Positions 46,401 to 54,709 of a DNA stretch of 64,000 nucleotides are shown here, piece after piece. Position numbers and translations under genes: made by a program. Numbering within the stretch: the first letter of the stretch is position 1; each line of letters begins with the position of its first letter. The stretch is from JANXSG01 sp038203935 (lineage in GTDB: Bacteria > Armatimonadota > Chthonomonadetes > Chthonomonadales > Chthonomonadaceae), in NCBI GenBank assembly GCA_038203935.1, contig JBBRDM010000003.1:1-64000 (forward strand), in the 5' to 3' direction. Under the pieces are notes generated by a model. That model was not told the DNA's origin. It made no database searches and worked only from the letters and a program-made list of their open reading frames with translations.

Positions 46401-46806
46401 CGCACAGGTGGCAGAGATAAAAGAGCACGGAGTGCGTGATTTTCCGCACGAGTGTTGTGGTGTAATTCTGGGGGATTTTGAAAACGGAGCCAAAATCGTG
46501 CGTGAACTCAGACCGCTTTCAAATGTTCACGAAGATGGGCACGAACGGAGATATCTGGTATCCCCGGACGAAATGCTCGCGTTGATGCAGGAAGAGCGCA
46601 GAACCAAACGCAAAATATTGGGATTTTATCATTCGCATCCAAACCATCCCTCGTATCCCAGCGATTATGACCGGGATTGGGCTTCTCCGTGGTATACCTA
46701 TATTATTATATCGATATTGGATGGAAAGCCTGATCTTATGACAGCATGGCTTCTTCAGGACGATCGGGATGCATTTATCCCTGATGAAATACAGATAACT
46801 AATTAA
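46384..46806 (+). CDS. mec: JAMM/Mov34 metalloprotease, Mec-like
   Basis: This is a zinc isopeptidase-type protease of 140 residues. The full JAMM motif is present: E23 (HECCGV), H83-x-H85, S93 and D96 (HSHPNHPSYPSDYD). In mycobacteria the homologue Mec cleaves the cysteine off the CysO-Cys adduct. Here it may also cut after the internal Gly-Gly of the fused carrier encoded next. The TTG at 46384 is preferred: AGAGGA precedes it and the conserved part begins at MIRLSNAQ. An in-frame ATG at 46336 would add 16 unconserved residues deep inside cysM. Confidence 0.88.
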   Translation: MIRLSNAQVAEIKEHGVRDFPHECCGVILGDFENGAKIVRELRPLSNVHEDGHERRYLVSPDEMLALMQEERRTKRKILGFYHSHPNHPSYPSDYDRDWASPWYTYIIISILDGKPDLMTAWLLQDDRDAFIPDEIQITN

Positions 46807-46828
46807 TAGAACATGAGGTGCAGAGAGA

Positions 46829-48322
46829 ATGGCGAAAGTACTGATACCTACCGCACTGCAGGCATATGCTGGCGGGCAGGACGAACTGGAGGCGGAAGGT
46901 ATAACTGTTGGCGAAGTTTTAGCGGATCTGATGAACAGCTATCCAAATCTTAAAAAACATCTCTATTCTGATAATGGCGAGCTGCGACACTTTGTAAATG
47001 TCTATAAAGGCTCCGAAGATACCCGATCTCTGGATGGCATGAGCACTCCAATTTCTGAGGATGACGAACTTAGCATTGTTCCAAGCATAGCAGGCGGGGT
47101 GAGTGCGCCCCCCAAAAAGCCAACACCGCTGCATCCGCCTATCGGGGTAATCGATGGGGATCGCTCTGACCGTTCTGAACTCGACAATGAAGAGATAATG
47201 CGGTATAGCCGCCACCTTATTCTGCCGGAAGTTAACATGGAAGGCCAGAAAAAGCTGAAGGCGGCGAAAGTACTATGTATTGGTGCGGGAGGTCTTGGCT
47301 CACCTCTGGCGCTCTATCTGGCCGCAGCAGGAGTAGGTACGATTGGGATCGTCGATTTCGATACCGTCGACTATAGCAATCTTCAGCGCCAAATTATTCA
47401 TGGCACCAAAGATGTCGGACGGCTGAAAATGGAATCGGCGAAGGAGAGTATCGCTGATATAAATCCTTATGTAAATGTAATCGGCTTCGAGGAAATGCTC
47501 TCTTCGGATAATGCGCTGGATATTATCCGTCAGTTCGATATTGTGATTGATGGAACGGATAACTTCCCGACCCGCTATCTTGTAAATGATGCCTGTGTCC
47601 TTCTTGGTAAACCGAATGTCTATGGCTCAATATTTCGATTTGAAGGACAGGCCTCGGTATTCTGGGCAGATCACGGGCCCTGTTATCGCTGCCTCTATCC
47701 TGAGCCGCCACCTCCGGGACTGGTTCCTTCCTGCGCGGAGGGAGGAGTTCTTGGTGTGCTCCCTGGAATAGTAGGCTGCCTGCAGGCGAACGAGGCGATC
47801 AAGCTTATTCTAGGCGTGGGAAATCCACTTATCGGACGACTGCTGCTATTCAACGCTTTGAAAATGCAGTTCCGTGAGCTGCGACTACAAAAAGACCCCG
47901 ACTGCCCGATCTGCGGAACTCACAAAACAATTACAGAATTGATTGACTACGAGCAGTTCTGCGGTATTCGCGGTGAAGAGACAGAGACCGTACCGGTTGA
48001 AGAATCACAGGAGATATCGGCTAAAGAACTGAAAAGTTTGATCGATGCAAAGGGAAACTTCACTCTTATCGATGTTCGCGAACCACATGAATATGCTATC
48101 GGTCGAATCCCTGGCTCTGTGCTTGTTCCTCTCGGCCAGGTAGAAGAACGTTCTCATGAGTTCGATAAGGATTCGGAGATAATCTTACATTGTAAGTCCG
48201 GCAAACGCAGCTCGGATGCACTTCGAATGCTGCAGGCAAAAGGATTCACCCATTTAAAAAACCTAACTGGCGGTATCTTGGCCTGGAGTGATCAAGTAGA
48301 TCCTACCGTTCCGAAATATTAG
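46829..48322 (+). CDS. CysO sulfur carrier - MoeB/ThiF - rhodanese fusion
   Basis: This 497-residue protein has three parts. Residues 1-90 are a ubiquitin-like carrier of CysO type (IPTALQAYAGGQ, RHFVNVYKGSEDTR) ending in the carrier signature SIVPSIAGG, with Gly-Gly at 89-90. A Pro-rich linker leads to a MoeB/ThiF adenylyltransferase (about 122-380). It has IGAGGLGSPL, zinc cysteines in CYRC (285, 288) and CPIC (359, 362), and a candidate catalytic Cys at 302. A rhodanese domain follows (about 395-497) with active-site C455 in CKSGKRS. Activation, sulfur donor and carrier are thus in one chain. The carrier's glycine end is buried, so proteolysis by the adjacent JAMM enzyme or action in cis must be assumed. 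GGTG precedes the ATG. Confidence 0.9.
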   Translation: MAKVLIPTALQAYAGGQDELEAEGITVGEVLADLMNSYPNLKKHLYSDNGELRHFVNVYKGSEDTRSLDGMSTPISEDDELSIVPSIAGGVSAPPKKPTPLHPPIGVIDGDRSDRSELDNEEIMRYSRHLILPEVNMEGQKKLKAAKVLCIGAGGLGSPLALYLAAAGVGTIGIVDFDTVDYSNLQRQIIHGTKDVGRLKMESAKESIADINPYVNVIGFEEMLSSDNALDIIRQFDIVIDGTDNFPTRYLVNDACVLLGKPNVYGSIFRFEGQASVFWADHGPCYRCLYPEPPPPGLVPSCAEGGVLGVLPGIVGCLQANEAIKLILGVGNPLIGRLLLFNALKMQFRELRLQKDPDCPICGTHKTITELIDYEQFCGIRGEETETVPVEESQEISAKELKSLIDAKGNFTLIDVREPHEYAIGRIPGSVLVPLGQVEERSHEFDKDSEIILHCKSGKRSSDALRMLQAKGFTHLKNLTGGILAWSDQVDPTVPKY

Positions 48323-48330
48323 TCATTTCA

Positions 48331-48374
48331 ATATAGGCACTCTCTCCGTATGTTCAAGGGGAGAGTACCTATAT
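48331..48374 (+). terminator. Possible terminator of the cysM operon
   Basis: A 17-base imperfect stem (ATATAGGCACTCTC and GAGAGTACCTATAT at its core) lies eight bases after the stop. No T-run follows, so efficiency is uncertain. The rest of the 318-base gap to the next gene shows only an extended -10 box. Confidence 0.5.
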
Positions 48375-48558
48375 ATGTACAGATCCCCCAAATTGTATTT
48401 AGAATTCTTCTTCCGTACTGCTTCTATTCGCCTGGCACATTATTTTGCATCTAGCGCTTTAATCCCACTGTTTAACCAACTTTCTTCGTTCCAAATTCTT
48501 TAGGTATTCCGTCTATCTGTACGGTTAACAAAAAAATGCAGCAATATAACGTTTCCTG

Positions 48559-48567
48559 TGATATAAT
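48559..48567 (+). promoter_or_regulatory. Extended -10 promoter for the pyruvyltransferase gene
   Basis: TGATATAAT fits the extended -10 consensus; no clear -35 is seen. It lies about 75-90 bases before the gene start. Confidence 0.45.
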
Positions 48568-48639
48568 ATAATATATATGATCGGATAAGTATACTATTAC
48601 ATTTACCATCTGTTATATTTACGTGGATAGTCAAGCATA

Positions 48640-50040
48640 ATGGAGAGACAGAGAAAAATGAACGCCAAGAGCAACAATACTGGAATGATAAAGCGTCCAT
48701 TTCGCTGCCTCATACTGGATAATGTACAAAACAATATGGGCGATGCAGCCATAGCTCTTTCCATGACTGCCTCTCTTAAAGAGACTTTTGGGGAAGATTC
48801 CGTAATAAAAATCTGTTATTGTGGTATCACCGCTGATCCTGGAATATTTGCATCCCACTATCCCGAACTGAATTTCACACGAACACTATGGCATGCTGTG
48901 TACGATGGCAGCTCGCCTAAACGAACGATATGGTCTACCCTGGTTAGAAAAAGCGCTGCCTATAGATTCCCGTTACAGGCAAAACTAACTCGGCTAAGAA
49001 TTCCCAATTTGCTGCTGCTGCCTGGAGAAAAAGAGCTGCTAGACGAGTTCCAAGAAGCCGATGTTGTTGTGGTGAGTGGCGGGGGATTCCTGAATACCTC
49101 ATGGACACCGCCAGCCCGCAGATCACAGCGGCTAGGCGAATACAACGCCGCTCTTAATCTCAAAAAGCCGCTTGTTTTCTATGCCCAATCGTTTGGACCG
49201 TTTGCTGAAGGCGATCCATTTTCCAAACAGCTTCTTCCGGTGTTGAAGAAGGCTCATGCAGTCCTTTGCCGGGATCAAGAATCGGTGGATATCCTTAAAA
49301 ATCGAATGGGTGTAGACACAGACAATGTACTTATTACTATCGACGAAGCGCTCCTTATGACCTCTCGTCCTCCCACCAGATATCTCGCTCCAGATAAAAT
49401 AAAGCCGATCCGGATTGGTGTCTGCGTACATCAGTGGCTATGGGAAAAGGCGGAAAATTCAACAGAGCTTCAGTCAGAATTTGAGCGGAAGTTAGCTCAA
49501 GTCAGCTCTGAACTGTTAAAGCAGGGCAATGTAGAAATTGCTTTGATCAGTACCCATCAAGGAATCAAGCCTGCCTTGCACAGCGACGAGGAAGTTGTAA
49601 GCCGCATCTATTATCAGATTCCTGAAACGATGCGGCGTGATGTACATCTTGTAGAAGGATTTGTGCATCCTGCAGAGTTCTCGCATTTCATGGGACAGTG
49701 CGACGTGGTTATTTCCAGCAGACTTCATGGCGCAATTTTAAGCCTTGTAGGCGGCGCTCCCGTGATAGCGCTCGGATATGAGCCTAAGACCCTGGGTCTT
49801 CTAAGCAGGATAGGTCTGGCAAACTGGCATCTTTCAATGTGGGATTTTGAGGCGGAAGAGCTTCTGACGAAAGTGCGCACTCTGCTCGATAATGCTCCTC
49901 TGACTAAAGACCAACTCGATCGCGCTATTATGCAGGGGCGTGGTATTGCATTAATCAATCGCGAAGCTGTACGCAGCATCATTAATGGCAGTGAATTGCC
50001 AGGTAATTCATCGGCAAGACTGAATGCGTTAACTAGCTGA
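48640..50040 (+). CDS. Polysaccharide pyruvyl transferase family protein
   Basis: This 466-residue protein is of the CsaB/WcaK type, which transfers pyruvate from PEP to sugars of cell-surface glycans. Typical features are NMGDAAIALSM near the start, VVVSGGGFLNT, PLVFYAQSFGPF, HAVLCRDQESVDIL and the C-terminal DVVISSRLHGAILSLVGGAPVIAL. The start may be the ATG at 48640 or the one at 48658, which has GGAGAG ten bases upstream and is perhaps better. It stands alone between the cysteine operon and the convergent kdp genes. The sugar acceptor is unknown. Confidence 0.88.
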   Translation: MERQRKMNAKSNNTGMIKRPFRCLILDNVQNNMGDAAIALSMTASLKETFGEDSVIKICYCGITADPGIFASHYPELNFTRTLWHAVYDGSSPKRTIWSTLVRKSAAYRFPLQAKLTRLRIPNLLLLPGEKELLDEFQEADVVVVSGGGFLNTSWTPPARRSQRLGEYNAALNLKKPLVFYAQSFGPFAEGDPFSKQLLPVLKKAHAVLCRDQESVDILKNRMGVDTDNVLITIDEALLMTSRPPTRYLAPDKIKPIRIGVCVHQWLWEKAENSTELQSEFERKLAQVSSELLKQGNVEIALISTHQGIKPALHSDEEVVSRIYYQIPETMRRDVHLVEGFVHPAEFSHFMGQCDVVISSRLHGAILSLVGGAPVIALGYEPKTLGLLSRIGLANWHLSMWDFEAEELLTKVRTLLDNAPLTKDQLDRAIMQGRGIALINREAVRSIINGSELPGNSSARLNALTS

Positions 50041-50048
50041 GTTCTCAA

Positions 50049-50095
50049 TCCTCTATAATCAAAGTCCTCAGGAATCTCAGTATGATTACAGAGGA
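50049..50095. repeat. Inverted repeat between convergent genes
   Basis: TCCTCTATAATC and GATTACAGAGGA form a 12-base stem with one mismatch. It may act as a terminator for both converging transcripts, though no T-run is present. Confidence 0.45.
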
Positions 50096-50104
50096 CAGGT
50101 TCAA

Positions 50105-51262
50105 TCAGGCAGGTTCGTCGCCTCTGCAGGCTACAATTAAAATATCGATGGTTCGCAGTTCACGGGTAAGGCGGTCGATAATGGATCCTTTCAGGAACTC
50201 CTGCCAGCGGGAACGGTCTGAGTGGCCGACAATCATCTGTGTGATTTGATGATCGCGTGCATACTGAATGAGTTCGGTAGATACATCCCCATGCAGCGTG
50301 ACTACGGGGATTTGCAGACGATCGGCCAGTGCGAAATCATTTTTTAGTACCTTCATGCTCAGATCTTTTGGAGGCCGGTTTTCAACATAGACCGCAATGA
50401 TATCGCCATGAAGCCGTTGCGCGATGCGCCAGCCTCGCCGTATGAGCCGAAGTGATGACTGTGTCGGACTGATGCAGACCATAATTCTTTCGTGTGTTGC
50501 CCATGTTTCACGAATTTTTTTATCACGCCGATATTCGCTGACATCTTCATCCACTTCATGAGCAATTTCCCGCAGGGCTATCTCGCGCAGCGCGCCCAGG
50601 TTGCCTTCACGGAACCAGTTGCCTACCGCTTGTTGAATTTTATCCTGGGCATAGATATCGCCACGTTCGAGCCGATTTATCAAGGCTCGCGGCGTTATAT
50701 CCACCATGACTACTTCATCTGCGCTTCGAACTACTTTATCTGGAACTGTTTCACGCACCCAGACTCCCGTAATATCATGAATGGTATCGTTCAGGCTCTC
50801 AAGATGCTGGACGTTCATGGTGGTCAGGACATTAATTCCAGCAGCCAGCAGAAGTTCCACATCCTCCCATCGTTTCTGTCTGTCGGCGCCAGGAACGTTG
50901 GTATGTGCCAGTTCATCTACAAGCACTGTTTCGGGGTGGAGAGCTAAGATGGCATCCGTATCCATCTCTTCGAAAGCAGTTCCACGGTATTCGATTTTCT
51001 TGCGAGGGATTATCTGTAAATCCCTGAGCTGTTCGACAGTTCCTTTTCTTTTATGCGTCTCGACATAACCGATTACAATATTTTGACCGCGTTGATGTCT
51101 CCTGTTGGCTTCGTTCAGCATCTCATAGGTTTTGCCGACGCCTGCGGCAAAACCAAGAAAAATTTTCAGCCGGCCACGTTTAACTCTGCGTTCTCCAATG
51201 TTTCCCTGAGAAAGAGTTCGATTCGAGTCGTTATGCAGTTCTAGATTCATGTCTGAATCCAT
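50105..51262 (-). CDS. kdpD: KdpD N-terminal sensor half (KdpD + Usp domains only)
   Basis: The 385 residues cover only the cytoplasmic N-terminus of KdpD. They comprise the KdpD domain with Walker-A-like GFAAGVGKT (37-45) and DELAHTNVPG, and a universal-stress-protein domain (about 235-380). The four membrane helices and histidine-kinase core of full KdpD are missing, and the gene ends naturally with a stop. In full KdpD this half senses potassium status, or c-di-AMP in some bacteria. Here it must act in trans, presumably on the kinase encoded two genes upstream. The ATG at 51262 with GAAGGTGA is preferred; an earlier ATG at 51298 would overlap the response-regulator gene. Confidence 0.9.
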   Translation of the reverse strand: MDSDMNLELHNDSNRTLSQGNIGERRVKRGRLKIFLGFAAGVGKTYEMLNEANRRHQRGQNIVIGYVETHKRKGTVEQLRDLQIIPRKKIEYRGTAFEEMDTDAILALHPETVLVDELAHTNVPGADRQKRWEDVELLLAAGINVLTTMNVQHLESLNDTIHDITGVWVRETVPDKVVRSADEVVMVDITPRALINRLERGDIYAQDKIQQAVGNWFREGNLGALREIALREIAHEVDEDVSEYRRDKKIRETWATHERIMVCISPTQSSLRLIRRGWRIAQRLHGDIIAVYVENRPPKDLSMKVLKNDFALADRLQIPVVTLHGDVSTELIQYARDHQITQMIVGHSDRSRWQEFLKGSIIDRLTRELRTIDILIVACRGDEPA

Positions 51263-51278
51263 TATATACCGGTCACCT

Positions 51279-52022
51279 TCATGCTGCGAGCACTGCATCT
51301 ACAAATCTGCGCAGGCCAGTGGTTAAATCTTCCACGCAAAGAACGCTGTCTGACGGGGAATCTGCATTTTGCCACAGATAATTCGCAAGAGCCTCCTCAC
51401 ACATCCCCTGCCAGAACCGGGGCCCTCCAGGAAGCTCTTCTCTCTCGGTATGGGCTTTTACAAGTTCCATCAAATAGGCAGGAAGCAGAACGGTGCATTC
51501 CGTTACACTCCCATCTGGACTTCGAATGGTAAACAACTGTTTGAAATCCGATCCATCAATCTGGTAAGATCCGGATTCAAATTCGATACGGAAGCCATTA
51601 ATAGTAGTCGAACCAAATGTAAATCCTGCGCTGCTGTTTACTACCGCTTTCTCTGCTGCTTTGGCGGTAAGCGCAGCCTGCACAGAACCTCGCAATACCT
51701 CTGCCGTAAATGGCTTTCGAATAAAATCCACAGCGCCTAATTTCATCGCCTCAACAGCAAGATCGATGGTGCCGAATGCAGTAGCCATAATTATTTTTGC
51801 CCGTGAATCCCGGAGTCGCATCAGACGCAATACTTCCAGGCCTTCCATGCCAGGCATTCTTTGATCCAGCAGCACCAGGTCAAAATTATCTCCCACACCG
51901 AATTTATCCAGCGCCTCCAATCCATCAGAGGCAGTATCTACATCATAGCCAACATGCTGCAGCGCTAGACGCACAGTGAAACGAATATTGCTCTCATCAT
52001 CTACTATTAATATGCGTGCCAT
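51279..52022 (-). CDS. Response regulator with unusual output domain
   Basis: A receiver domain fills residues 1-122, with phosphoacceptor D53 in LLDQRMPGMEG, acidic D8/D9 and K103 in IRKPF. The C-terminal 125 residues are not an OmpR/KdpE winged helix, an LuxR HTH or an AAA+ domain. They look mixed alpha/beta (GFRIEFESGSYQIDG, QLFTIRSPDGSV, a helical end LRRFVDAVLAA). The output may be protein binding. It lies between its likely kinase and the KdpD sensor half in the kdp operon, where KdpE is normally found. Confidence 0.85.
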   Translation of the reverse strand: MARILIVDDESNIRFTVRLALQHVGYDVDTASDGLEALDKFGVGDNFDLVLLDQRMPGMEGLEVLRLMRLRDSRAKIIMATAFGTIDLAVEAMKLGAVDFIRKPFTAEVLRGSVQAALTAKAAEKAVVNSSAGFTFGSTTINGFRIEFESGSYQIDGSDFKQLFTIRSPDGSVTECTVLLPAYLMELVKAHTEREELPGGPRFWQGMCEEALANYLWQNADSPSDSVLCVEDLTTGLRRFVDAVLAA

Positions 52023-52037
52023 TTAAATGGGACCTTT

Positions 52038-53870
52038 CTACTTTGATGCCGGTACGGAAACCGTGAAGGTGCTTCCCTTTCCAGGCTCACTATCTACTTT
52101 TATTTCACCGCCGTGAGCATGCACTATGGTCTGTGCTATTGCCAGGCCCAGTCCTGCGCCTCCCCGCGTAGCGCCGGGGACCTGAACGAATCGATCGAAT
52201 ATTGATTTGTGGTATTCGCTAGGTATGCCCACTCCGTTGTCTATTATTTTAATTTGAACTTCTTGTTCCTTCACGTCAGCCTCAATCTTGATCTCGCCTT
52301 GTTCGGGGGTGTGCCTGATAGCGTTGTTGAGAAGATTTATGATCACGCGTGACATCTGACCACGATCTGCTCGAACCGCTGGTAAATTTTCCTCGATACG
52401 CACAGAGAGACCCTGATTTTTCTCCTGCGCGGAGGCAGAAACCGATTTTACGGCCGTATCTATTAGCTCTTTTACGGAGAGGATCTCAAACCTTGGCGGG
52501 ATTACTCCCGCTTCCAAACGAGTGATATCGAGCAAGTCGCGCATCAATCTATCTAGTCGCTGAAGATCCTGTTTTTGTGATTCGATCAGCTGCTGCTGCT
52601 CCGGTGTAAGTTTTCCTGCAGCCTCCTCCGTCAGCAGCTGCACGGACAGCAATAGCGAAGTTACGGGAGTTCTCAATTCATGAGAAGCAACCCCAATAAA
52701 TTCTGTTTTCAGCCTGTCGAGTTCACGCTGATGAGTCATATCCTCAAGAACCGTTGTAGCGCCGAGCAATGCTCCCTCTTCATCTCGCATCGGAGCAGCG
52801 CGAAGCCGGTATACACGCTGATCATTTCCTGTCAGAATGGACACGAATCCTTCTTCTCCCTCCAGCGCAGATATTCGCTCCTGCCTAATCGCACGCTCCA
52901 CAGCCTGAACGATTCGTGAATCATGAACCACTACATTGATCGATCTATTGACTGCGCGCTCTTCCGGCCCAAACAGTCCTTCCGCAGCACGATTTAGATG
53001 CACCACATTCCCTTTTGCATCCGTGACGATGACCGGATCGTATAGATTCTCAAGGGCGGCATCCGACATTCTCTCTGCTCTCTGAAGTCGCTGAGCTTCA
53101 ATTTTCCTGGCCTCACGCAGCTTCTCCGCCATAGAATTGAACGATGCTGCAAGCGCTCCTATTTCATCACTCCTATGCAGCTCAATACGTTGGTTTAAAT
53201 GACCTGCACCAATCTCTTCCGCCTGCATCGCCAAGCTGCGAAGGGGCAGTAATGAGCTTTTGACCATTCTAAACGCAAAGAAAATTGCTAATAAAAACGC
53301 GCTGATCGTTACGCCAACACCAGAAATGGATGCGCGACGAGCTTCCGCAATCGCAGACCTATCAGCACGAACGATAGCCGCCTGGTTAATATCTAAAACT
53401 CCCTGAGCTCGTTCTTTCAAACGAATAAATGAGGGTTCGAGTTTATTAAAATAGAACTTTCTAGCCTCTTCAGATGGCATCTGTGGATTGGAATATAAAA
53501 GTCTTTCGAGGGCGGCTTTATATATTGCATACTCATTTCCAATCTCATCGGCAAGAAGCTGTTCTCCTTTTTCCGTAATATTATGCGACTCAAACCCATA
53601 AGCATCCATAAATCTGGGTTCATTTGTTTTGTATTGATCCCGAGCTTTTTGGATTTGGCCAGCCAGAAGGAAGGTAGCGGCGCTGTCCAGCCTTTCCAGC
53701 GCTTCCTTCATATTTTGGGCAGCGATAACGCTTTTGTAGTTATCCTTCAAAATCTTATCTACAGATCGTCCGAGGTGTATGAAATTGTAGACAGCGCCTG
53801 CCATAACGACTACCATCATGAAGGCAAGCGAGAGATGACTGAAAAGCAGCTGTAATTTTATATTGCGCAT
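52038..53870 (-). CDS. Membrane histidine kinase (HAMP-PAS-HisKA-HATPase)
   Basis: The 610 residues have two membrane helices (about 8-30 and 183-203) around a helical periplasmic sensor. HAMP (about 203-255), PAS (about 270-380), HisKA with H397 in ASHELRTP, and a catalytic ATPase domain (about 495-608, with RVIINLLNNAIRHT and GGAGLGLAI) follow. The layout resembles KinB/PhoR-type kinases, not the KdpD C-terminus. It is encoded after kdpC, directly before the response regulator (15-base gap). So it is probably the kinase of a three-part K+ sensor with the separate KdpD half. Confidence 0.92.
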   Translation of the reverse strand: MRNIKLQLLFSHLSLAFMMVVVMAGAVYNFIHLGRSVDKILKDNYKSVIAAQNMKEALERLDSAATFLLAGQIQKARDQYKTNEPRFMDAYGFESHNITEKGEQLLADEIGNEYAIYKAALERLLYSNPQMPSEEARKFYFNKLEPSFIRLKERAQGVLDINQAAIVRADRSAIAEARRASISGVGVTISAFLLAIFFAFRMVKSSLLPLRSLAMQAEEIGAGHLNQRIELHRSDEIGALAASFNSMAEKLREARKIEAQRLQRAERMSDAALENLYDPVIVTDAKGNVVHLNRAAEGLFGPEERAVNRSINVVVHDSRIVQAVERAIRQERISALEGEEGFVSILTGNDQRVYRLRAAPMRDEEGALLGATTVLEDMTHQRELDRLKTEFIGVASHELRTPVTSLLLSVQLLTEEAAGKLTPEQQQLIESQKQDLQRLDRLMRDLLDITRLEAGVIPPRFEILSVKELIDTAVKSVSASAQEKNQGLSVRIEENLPAVRADRGQMSRVIINLLNNAIRHTPEQGEIKIEADVKEQEVQIKIIDNGVGIPSEYHKSIFDRFVQVPGATRGGAGLGLAIAQTIVHAHGGEIKVDSEPGKGSTFTVSVPASK

Positions 53871-53937
53871 AACTCTTTTTACCCTGTTCTTGTCATCTCT
53901 CGCAAACTGCCATCACTTTCTGATCACGCCCAGGTAA

Positions 53938-54573
53938 CTATTTCTTTAGCGGAGCAGATTTATCCAGCGCAATATTCAGCAGAAGTACATTTATGCGGGG
54001 TTCACCAAAAAATCCTAACTGGCGCGCTTTGGTGTGCTCCGCCACAATCTGTTTCAAAGATGCTAAATCCATCCCTCGTGCAGTCGCAATTCTTTCCGCC
54101 TGCAGTTCAGCATTTGCCGGGCTTATTTCGGGATCGAGCCCGCTGGCGGATCGGGTGACTGCGTCGGATGGTAACAGTGTCTCTGCCGGCAGATTATTTT
54201 CCTTACGATAAGCCGCCGAGAGGTCCTTGATTCCGTCAAAATTGCCCGGATCATCTTTACCATCTGCTGTTTTCTTGTGAATGCCATTGATCAATTTGTC
54301 ACTGGTCGGCCCCAGATTTGTGCCAAACGAGCTCGATCCGTCGTATCCGCCGCCTGCGGCAGATGGACGAGGATGGAAATATCCTGGCGCGGTAAAATTC
54401 TGGCCAATCAGTTCTGATCCTATAATTTTACCGCCATCCTCAATCAGGCTTCCTTTCGCCTGGTGAGGGAAAATTACTTTTGCCATGCCCGTAACTACCG
54501 CAGGAAATACCAGTCCTGTGCAGACTGCAAACAGAAGTACCATTATTATGGATGGTCTTAATTGTTTTAACAT
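53938..54573 (-). CDS. kdpC: K+-transporting ATPase subunit KdpC
   Basis: This is the single-pass chaperone-like subunit of the KdpFABC potassium pump. One N-terminal helix (about 7-30) is followed by a periplasmic domain with GSELIGQNFTAPGYFHPRPSA, SAGGGYDGSSSFGTNLGPTS, DAVTRSASGLDPEISPANA and GEPRINVLLLNIAL. All are family hallmarks. The ATG at 54573 has GAGGAG upstream; an earlier in-frame ATG adds 15 unconserved residues. It is 211 residues long. Confidence 0.96.
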   Translation of the reverse strand: MLKQLRPSIIMVLLFAVCTGLVFPAVVTGMAKVIFPHQAKGSLIEDGGKIIGSELIGQNFTAPGYFHPRPSAAGGGYDGSSSFGTNLGPTSDKLINGIHKKTADGKDDPGNFDGIKDLSAAYRKENNLPAETLLPSDAVTRSASGLDPEISPANAELQAERIATARGMDLASLKQIVAEHTKARQLGFFGEPRINVLLLNIALDKSAPLKK

Positions 54574-54709
54574 TTTTGTTCTCCTCACGATGCAGAGTTC
54601 GAAAACCTCTGGCTTCAAATACAGTCATTCTTCAGACGAGATAGCTATGAACTCTAACACGTCTGAAGGACGTTTGCTTTTCCCGACGGGAGTTGCAGCT
54701 CCCACTGAA

